Below, piece by piece: positions 24,422 to 28,673 of a stretch of 28,673 bases of DNA (positions are counted from its first letter, which is position 1; every line of letters starts with the position of its first letter). Below the pieces are notes generated by a model. It ran no database searches and had not been told where the DNA came from. It saw only the letters and a list, made by a program, of their open reading frames with translations. Source of the DNA: JAAYJR01 sp964545315. GTDB taxonomy: Bacteria; Bacteroidota; Bacteroidia; Bacteroidales; Prolixibacteraceae. The stretch spans positions 1 through 28,673 of the forward strand of contig CAZJGI010000041.1 in assembly GCA_964545315.1 (NCBI GenBank), in the 5' to 3' direction. The translations under genes were made by a program, and so were the position numbers.

Positions 24422-26728
24422 TCAATTTTCTGTCAGATCAGGAAGAGGTTCCGGTATTCCAAGCTTATCCCAGTCTTTTGTGATATCCAGCAGCTGAGCA
24501 GGTATTTTCCCATTCCATCCCTGAATTACACCTTTATATTTTCCGTTTTTTTCTTTCCACATAGCGATATCAGCTCTTTGTTCCATATTTATTTCAAAAT
24601 CGCCTGTTTTTATCTTTTGCAGACCTCCTGCAGCGAGAGCTTCAGGTTTTCCATCAGCGCCAATGCGTATTGCAGCTATACCAATCGCATCAAAAGAAAC
24701 CTTTACCCCATCTATATCAATATCTTTTACGATCGGATCACCTGCAGCATTGTTTTCTCCTGCAATATGAATAACAGTGCCATCGATCAGCCTGCAGTGA
24801 CCAGATGAGGGGTGATTGATCCTGTTCCCCTGTAATATTGCAGTCGATTGCTTTTCGACATTGTTATTATTAAGAATGTTTTCAATCTCACCCATTACTA
24901 ATTCTTGATTTTCAAGTGGTTTTACTGAGGTTGGCAGTGCAGCATTACCGTCAAAATCCTCTCCGGAGAAGTCCATTGTCCAGTCACCGATCCTAAACAT
25001 TTTTGTTTTTCCGTTTGCTGCCTGGCTGAAGAAATCAGCTGTTGACCTTTTTTCAAATTCAGGATGGTATAAAATTACTGCAGAATATTTTTGAGGGCCG
25101 TAACAGATATATCCCTCATTATCAATATGCAGACTTTTATTGGTAATTTCAGTTGAGGGGATCAGGTCAGTTGGTATACCTGCTGCCCAAAGCATATGGG
25201 CAATTCCTAAACCTACATCATTATAGTGGGGCCCGGCCCAGTTCATAGTGCAATGATGGCCGAAAATTATTGCTACCGGGCAGTCGACGGGACTATGGCT
25301 AATATAGTTTAGCAGCCTTACTTTACATTCGCCTGCCATATGATTACCACGTAAGAGATTGGCAAGCCTTTCAAATCTTTCTTTGTCGCTTGGATAAAGA
25401 GGGTGGTAATTTATTCTTCCGCCTGCTTTCACTGAGCTCCATAATTCTTTTTGGTAAGGTGGTCTTTCTTTTGCATAGAACTGGTTATAACAAACCGGGC
25501 TGTTCCATTTTTTAGCCAGTGATGTGCGGGCGGCAAATGTTGCCCCTTCATCGGTCTGGGCCCAGTCCCTTGTGGCAATCCACCAGTTAAGCCCGTTTTT
25601 TTTATATTCGGTTTTTACCGGGCTGGCATGCCAGGTGGGGTGGGTGGTTACAGCGGCATCAGGCCCGAAAACTTTTTTTACGGTTTTATAAAAATCGTCT
25701 TCTATCTCGCCGTTTCTTTCATACGTCATCTCCATAAAATTGTTAACAGCATAATGCCTTGCGGCTTCATGCCCTTCAATACCTGCATACATCAGCAGAC
25801 AGTCATATAACAATTCATTTCCTCCTGTTTTTTCAGAATAAGCCTCTGCGGTATGCTTTGAATACCAAAACTGGTTTTCAAGCGGCTCCCTGCTGGGGGG
25901 AAATCCCCATTCATCCTTCATGCCTCCTGCCAATGGCACATCAGCATAACTCTCTATTATTTCACGCTGGAATTCAATTATATGAGGTGAAAAGACATCA
26001 GGAGTAAAGTGAGTAAACGAAACCATAACACAAGCTTCTGTCTGGTTATTATCCTTAACCGGGGGTATGTTAATTATGACTGAATCTTTATTTGCGATCT
26101 TAACTATACATTTATCTGTAATATCACTGATTGTATTCTCAATGATGCCATTATTATTTTTTTTATAGGAATATGCCCTTATCAGGGAGGCACTGAGTGA
26201 GACATAATGATTTGTCCTGCCGGTCATATGGTCACTCAGATCAATAGAGTGAAAAACCGTTGTTGCAGTATCGGAGGATGAAAGTTTAACCTCATGAAGC
26301 CTCAGCAGTTCCTGCTGCTCGTCGGGATATCTTGCCTGAAACTCATTGCGTGCCAGCCTTACATCCATATCAAGGGCAATGCCAATACTTTTTGATTTGG
26401 CATATTCCACGGCCATTTTTACATGATCATGTACGCTCTTTTTTATAACTTCTTGTCCTTCAATTCTTATGGAAGTCGTAAGAAGGTTATATGGAGAATG
26501 TACAGCTGCGACATCAATGAATTTTTTATAACCTTCAGGGTTCATGTCTTCATCACTCCAGAACCATGCACCAATAACAGGTAAGATATCCTTCGGAAGA
26601 CGAAGGGAGGCGGGATTAACGGATTCCTTATCTTTATAATTACAACTTCCTGAATAAACAATTAATGCAGCTATAATCAGTAGGGAGTAGATTGTTCTTA
26701 TCAGGTGTTTGTGTGTAATTTGATTCAT
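24422..26728 (-). CDS. Large lipoprotein of unknown family, glycosidase-like
   Basis: I do not recognise this 768-aa protein. It has a lipoprotein signal with YSGSC (Cys29 probably lipidated). After a short linker it begins GAWFWSDEDMNPEGY (about 53-67). An alternating helix/strand region with SIGIALDMDVRLARNEF (114-130), an inserted beta-rich part (about 145-245), and AGGMKDEWGFPP (267-278) follow; Glu273 is a candidate catalytic acid. A later acidic motif is QTDEGATFAARTS (391-403). From about 465 an alpha/beta portion resembles the trimerisation or amidotransferase-like domains of large glycosidases (VAIIFGHH, YSAVILYHPEFEK, KTKMFRIGDW), then a beta-rich C-terminus. The layout suggests a glycoside hydrolase or carbohydrate-binding lipoprotein of an unassigned family. 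It starts 3 bp after the sulfatase stop, so the two are almost certainly co-expressed. Confidence 0.65.
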   Translation of the reverse strand: MNQITHKHLIRTIYSLLIIAALIVYSGSCNYKDKESVNPASLRLPKDILPVIGAWFWSDEDMNPEGYKKFIDVAAVHSPYNLLTTSIRIEGQEVIKKSVHDHVKMAVEYAKSKSIGIALDMDVRLARNEFQARYPDEQQELLRLHEVKLSSSDTATTVFHSIDLSDHMTGRTNHYVSLSASLIRAYSYKKNNNGIIENTISDITDKCIVKIANKDSVIINIPPVKDNNQTEACVMVSFTHFTPDVFSPHIIEFQREIIESYADVPLAGGMKDEWGFPPSREPLENQFWYSKHTAEAYSEKTGGNELLYDCLLMYAGIEGHEAARHYAVNNFMEMTYERNGEIEDDFYKTVKKVFGPDAAVTTHPTWHASPVKTEYKKNGLNWWIATRDWAQTDEGATFAARTSLAKKWNSPVCYNQFYAKERPPYQKELWSSVKAGGRINYHPLYPSDKERFERLANLLRGNHMAGECKVRLLNYISHSPVDCPVAIIFGHHCTMNWAGPHYNDVGLGIAHMLWAAGIPTDLIPSTEITNKSLHIDNEGYICYGPQKYSAVILYHPEFEKRSTADFFSQAANGKTKMFRIGDWTMDFSGEDFDGNAALPTSVKPLENQELVMGEIENILNNNNVEKQSTAILQGNRINHPSSGHCRLIDGTVIHIAGENNAAGDPIVKDIDIDGVKVSFDAIGIAAIRIGADGKPEALAAGGLQKIKTGDFEINMEQRADIAMWKEKNGKYKGVIQGWNGKIPAQLLDITKDWDKLGIPEPLPDLTEN

Positions 26729-26731
26729 TTT

Positions 26732-28177
26732 TTAGTTTGCAGTTTTTACCAGCGGTTTTGGATTCTCAAAATATAATGCCGGCCTTATTGCCTTCCCCCT
26801 TTGATCGTGGTCACCGAGTTCCTGCCGCATTTTTTCAGCTTCTTTCAGTAATTTTTCAACTATTTGGGGATGGAGTTCACTTACATCCTGTTCTTCTTTA
26901 AGATCATTTTTAAGGTCAATCAATTTTAATTGGCCCGGGCCATAAAAAGTCTTTTTGTTTCCGCTGTCGTATTTATTATCAAGTGGAAGGTACAGTTTAA
27001 ATCTATCGTCTCTTAATGCCTGAAGCTGGTCCATAAGATAGTAGCAAAATACCTGATGTGGTGATTTTGCTCCTGACTGGCCTGAGAGCAAGGGCCAGAT
27101 ATTTTTCCCGTCTATAACTCTGTCATTTGGTAATTCACCACCGGCAAGGTATGCAAATGTAGGCATCCAGTCCATCATTGTACAGAGTTCATCGTTTGTA
27201 GTTCCTTCAGTTATTTTATCCGGCCATACAACTATGCCTGGTACCCGCATGCCGCCTTCCATAGTATCATAACCCTTACCATTATAGGGTTCATTACTTC
27301 CGCTCCCGCTGCCTCCTGCACGGCCCTTTGGAGTTCCGTTGTCTGACGTCAGAACAATCATAGTATTTTTTTCAAGTCCAAGCTCTTTTACAGCATTTAC
27401 CAGTTCACCTACCGACCAGTCTATCTCTTCAATAGCATCGCCATATGCACCATTTGCTGATTTGCCATCAAAACGGTTGTCAACAACCGGAACAGACCTG
27501 CTTCCAGGAAGATTGTGGGCAAAATACAAAAAAAACGGGTCATTTTTGTTCTCTTTTATGAAATTAATTGCCTCGTTAAGGTACCTGCCCGTGGTTGTCG
27601 TCAAATCAACAGGTGCTTCAATAACTTTTTCATTCTGCATCAGTGGCACTTCCGGCCATTTAGGATTTTTGGATGCTACCATATCTTCACTGTATGGTAT
27701 TCCATAAAAATAGTCAAAACCCTGACGTGTCGGCAGGACTTCAGGCTGATCGCCCAGATGCCATTTGCCTACAATAGCTGTATTATATCCCTGGTTTTTT
27801 AATACATCTGCAATTGTAACCTCTTCGGGATTAAGGCCTTTACCTGATACCGGGAATAAAACCCAACCTTCACTGTCGTTCAGGTGCATATCAACCCTTT
27901 GGGCATAACACCCTGTCATCAGACTGGCCCTGGAGGGTGTGCAGACCCCTGCTGCAGAATATAATGATGTGAGTTTAATACCCTCTTGTGATAGTTTATC
28001 AATGTTGGGGGTTCGGTGCAGGGTAGAGCCAAAACAGCCTAAATCGCCATATCCCAGATTGTCAGTATATATGAATATGAAATTTGGTTTTACTGTTTCT
28101 TTAGGTTTCTCTGCGCACCCAAATTGCAATGATCCTAATAACAAGAATGCAATAGCGTGGTTTATTTTTTGTTTCAT
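26732..28177 (-). CDS. Family S1 sulfatase, exported
   Basis: This 481-aa enzyme should hydrolyse sulfate esters outside the cytoplasm. The N-terminus is a signal peptide; FGCAE with Cys21 suggests a lipoprotein, although the box is weak. The S1 motif CTPSRASLMTG begins at Cys79, the residue converted to formylglycine. Other active-site segments are YTDNLGYGDLG (37-47), GKWHLGDQ and SDNGTPKGR. The first has Asn40 where many S1 enzymes have a second Asp; it should still bind calcium. Length and C-terminal part fit arylsulfatase or N-acetylgalactosamine-6-sulfatase-like members. It is the first gene of the cluster after a 500-bp non-coding stretch. No sulfatase-maturing enzyme is in the window, so activation must depend on a gene elsewhere. 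The sulfated substrate is unknown. Confidence 0.93.
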   Translation of the reverse strand: MKQKINHAIAFLLLGSLQFGCAEKPKETVKPNFIFIYTDNLGYGDLGCFGSTLHRTPNIDKLSQEGIKLTSLYSAAGVCTPSRASLMTGCYAQRVDMHLNDSEGWVLFPVSGKGLNPEEVTIADVLKNQGYNTAIVGKWHLGDQPEVLPTRQGFDYFYGIPYSEDMVASKNPKWPEVPLMQNEKVIEAPVDLTTTTGRYLNEAINFIKENKNDPFFLYFAHNLPGSRSVPVVDNRFDGKSANGAYGDAIEEIDWSVGELVNAVKELGLEKNTMIVLTSDNGTPKGRAGGSGSGSNEPYNGKGYDTMEGGMRVPGIVVWPDKITEGTTNDELCTMMDWMPTFAYLAGGELPNDRVIDGKNIWPLLSGQSGAKSPHQVFCYYLMDQLQALRDDRFKLYLPLDNKYDSGNKKTFYGPGQLKLIDLKNDLKEEQDVSELHPQIVEKLLKEAEKMRQELGDHDQRGKAIRPALYFENPKPLVKTAN

Positions 28178-28234
28178 GTAAATATAGTTTTTTTAAATAT
28201 TTAAATTTTTAATTATCATCATTATTAACTAATT

Positions 28235-28266
28235 TTTACTTTTTTTCTGTAGCAAAAAAAAGTAAA
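28235..28266. repeat. 12-bp-stem hairpin overlapping repeat copy 1
   Basis: TTTACTTTTTTT (28235-28246) pairs perfectly with AAAAAAAGTAAA (28255-28266) around an 8-nt loop. The right arm is part of the 51-bp direct repeat. Near the second repeat copy a shorter relative is present: TTTACT (28595-28600) with AGTAAA (28611-28616). It may be the terminal structure of a dispersed element or the terminator of a gene outside the window. Confidence 0.5.
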
Positions 28267-28306
28267 CAAAAAAATGCCACCGCTGAAGAAAAAATTGCTA
28301 AAAATT
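28256..28306. repeat. 51-bp direct repeat, copy 1
   Basis: This segment is identical over 51 bp to 28606-28656, exactly 350 bp away. It starts in an A-run, contains GTAAAC, the core ATGCCACCGCTGAAG, and ends GCTAAAAATT. The sequences diverge immediately after both copies. Confidence 0.85.
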
Positions 28307-28362
28307 ATTCCATTCCGCTAAAATCAAAATAACTCCTCCTTTTAGGCATTCGTTCCTCATGC

Positions 28363-28485
28363 CTAACGTTCGTCAAACAGATTTGATTTTTTAACGCTCC
28401 ATTCCATAATTTTTTTAACGCATTTTTTCTTAGGCGGATCGAAGATCTGTTGCTGCAACATTTCAATGTAGCTTTTAGAGCTCAT
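28363..28485 (-). CDS. Small hypothetical ORF between direct repeats (40 aa)
   Basis: An ATG at 28485 opens a 40-codon frame ending in TAG at 28363. The product is short, basic and Lys-rich (MSSKSYIEMLQQQIFD at the start, KKSNLFDER at the end). An in-frame stop lies five codons upstream of the ATG. A further 14-codon frame (MPKRRSYFDFSGME) follows at 28349-28305. I do not recognise the product, and it may be a fragment of a dispersed repeat. Coding status is doubtful. Confidence 0.22.
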   Translation of the reverse strand: MSSKSYIEMLQQQIFDPPKKKCVKKIMEWSVKKSNLFDER

Positions 28486-28605
28486 AACTACATCATTTCA
28501 TATTAATTTCATGAACGTTTCTTTATTTTAACGGTAACCGATAGAACTCGTCATGTATAATTTTTCTTCAGTTTTAATGATAATACATAACTCTTTTACT
28601 TAGCT

Positions 28606-28656
28606 AAAAAAGTAAACAAAAAAATGCCACCGCTGAAGAAAAAATTGCTAAAAATT
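28606..28656. repeat. 51-bp direct repeat, copy 2
   Basis: Second exact copy of the repeat at 28256-28306. Downstream of it the sequence (CAATTTATTC) no longer matches copy 1, so the 350-bp unit is not simply tandemly continued. The two copies bracket about 300 bp containing the 40-codon frame. Confidence 0.85.
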
Positions 28657-28673
28657 CAATTTATTCATCTAAC

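Larger units (their letters stand above)
28178..28673. other. Non-coding upstream region with repeats
   Basis: This stretch precedes the first gene of the cluster. The part next to the sulfatase start (28178-28232) is extremely AT-rich and could hold a promoter, though I see no exact TAnnTTTG box. The rest contains a pair of direct repeats, nested inverted repeats and a 40-codon frame (separate entries). An inverted repeat AAAATCAAA (28320-28328) with TTTGATTTT (28382-28390) encloses TTAGGCAT (28342-28349) with ATGCCTAA (28359-28366). The composition resembles a dispersed element and not a decayed gene of the cluster. Confidence 0.5.

Noticed and set aside
566..28177. Fucoidan utilisation locus
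   Set aside because: The FucP-like and FucI-like genes and the sulfatase suggest it, but no fucosidase or fucoidanase family was recognised in the window.
28178..28673. Bacteroidota TAnnTTTG promoter for the sulfatase operon
   Set aside because: I scanned this and the other larger gaps for CAAAnnTA on the plus strand and found no exact match, so I call no promoter.
1..28673. CRISPR array, tRNA, rRNA or insertion sequence
   Set aside because: No regularly spaced repeats, cloverleaf-like segments, rRNA stretches or transposase frames were seen.

Overview
This 28.7 kb window looks like a carbohydrate or glycoconjugate utilisation locus from a Bacteroidota genome, probably Bacteroidales or Marinilabiliales. 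The clues are AT-rich DNA, weak Shine-Dalgarno signals, Bacteroidota-type lipoprotein signal peptides, two FISUMP-domain proteins, a FucP-like sugar MFS transporter and an ECF sigma factor. Every convincing gene lies on the minus strand, so transcription runs from high to low coordinates. I saw no tRNA, rRNA, CRISPR array or transposase, and no SusC/SusD pair.

Layout in transcription order: about 500 bp of non-coding DNA with a 51-bp direct repeat (28178-28673); an S1-type sulfatase (26732-28177); a 768-aa lipoprotein of unknown family (24422-26728); a secreted clan GH-A glycosidase (22222-24339). Then comes a block built from seven homologues of the neutral/alkaline ceramidase N-terminal domain, with two GH3 glycosidases between them: A4 (20605), GH3 (18229), A3 (16632), B3 (15015), GH3 (12541), a 304-bp spacer, A2 (10620), A1 (8979), two FISUMP proteins (8229, 7480), B2 (5878) and B1 (4314). 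The cytoplasmic end of the pathway follows: a sugar MFS transporter (3073), an L-fucose/arabinose isomerase-fold protein (1718), a PfkB sugar kinase (566) and an ECF sigma factor cut by the window edge (1-526).

The ceramidase-like proteins form two subfamilies. The A type (528-539 aa) is predicted to be lipid-anchored; the B type (492-517 aa) carries cleavable signal peptides. All keep a THTHT/S-like metal-binding motif, an SxD/NxD segment and a late NPFE-like glutamate. Where authentic ceramidases carry a metal-binding histidine, six have Cys and one (A4) has Ser. 'Ceramidase' is therefore a fold assignment and not an established activity.

Inferred logic: the sulfatase, GH-A enzyme, GH3 enzymes and perhaps the unknown lipoprotein trim a sulfated glycan or glycoconjugate outside the cytoplasm. 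The ceramidase-like paralogues hydrolyse an amide, ester or related bond in related substrates. The freed sugar enters by the MFS transporter, is isomerised to a ketose and is phosphorylated by the PfkB kinase. A sulfated glycosphingolipid would fit the mixture, but this is a hypothesis. The expansion of one poorly characterised family to seven copies in one locus is the most unusual feature. Inverted repeats between several genes, and a 16-bp-stem hairpin inside A4, suggest post-transcriptional punctuation of the cluster.
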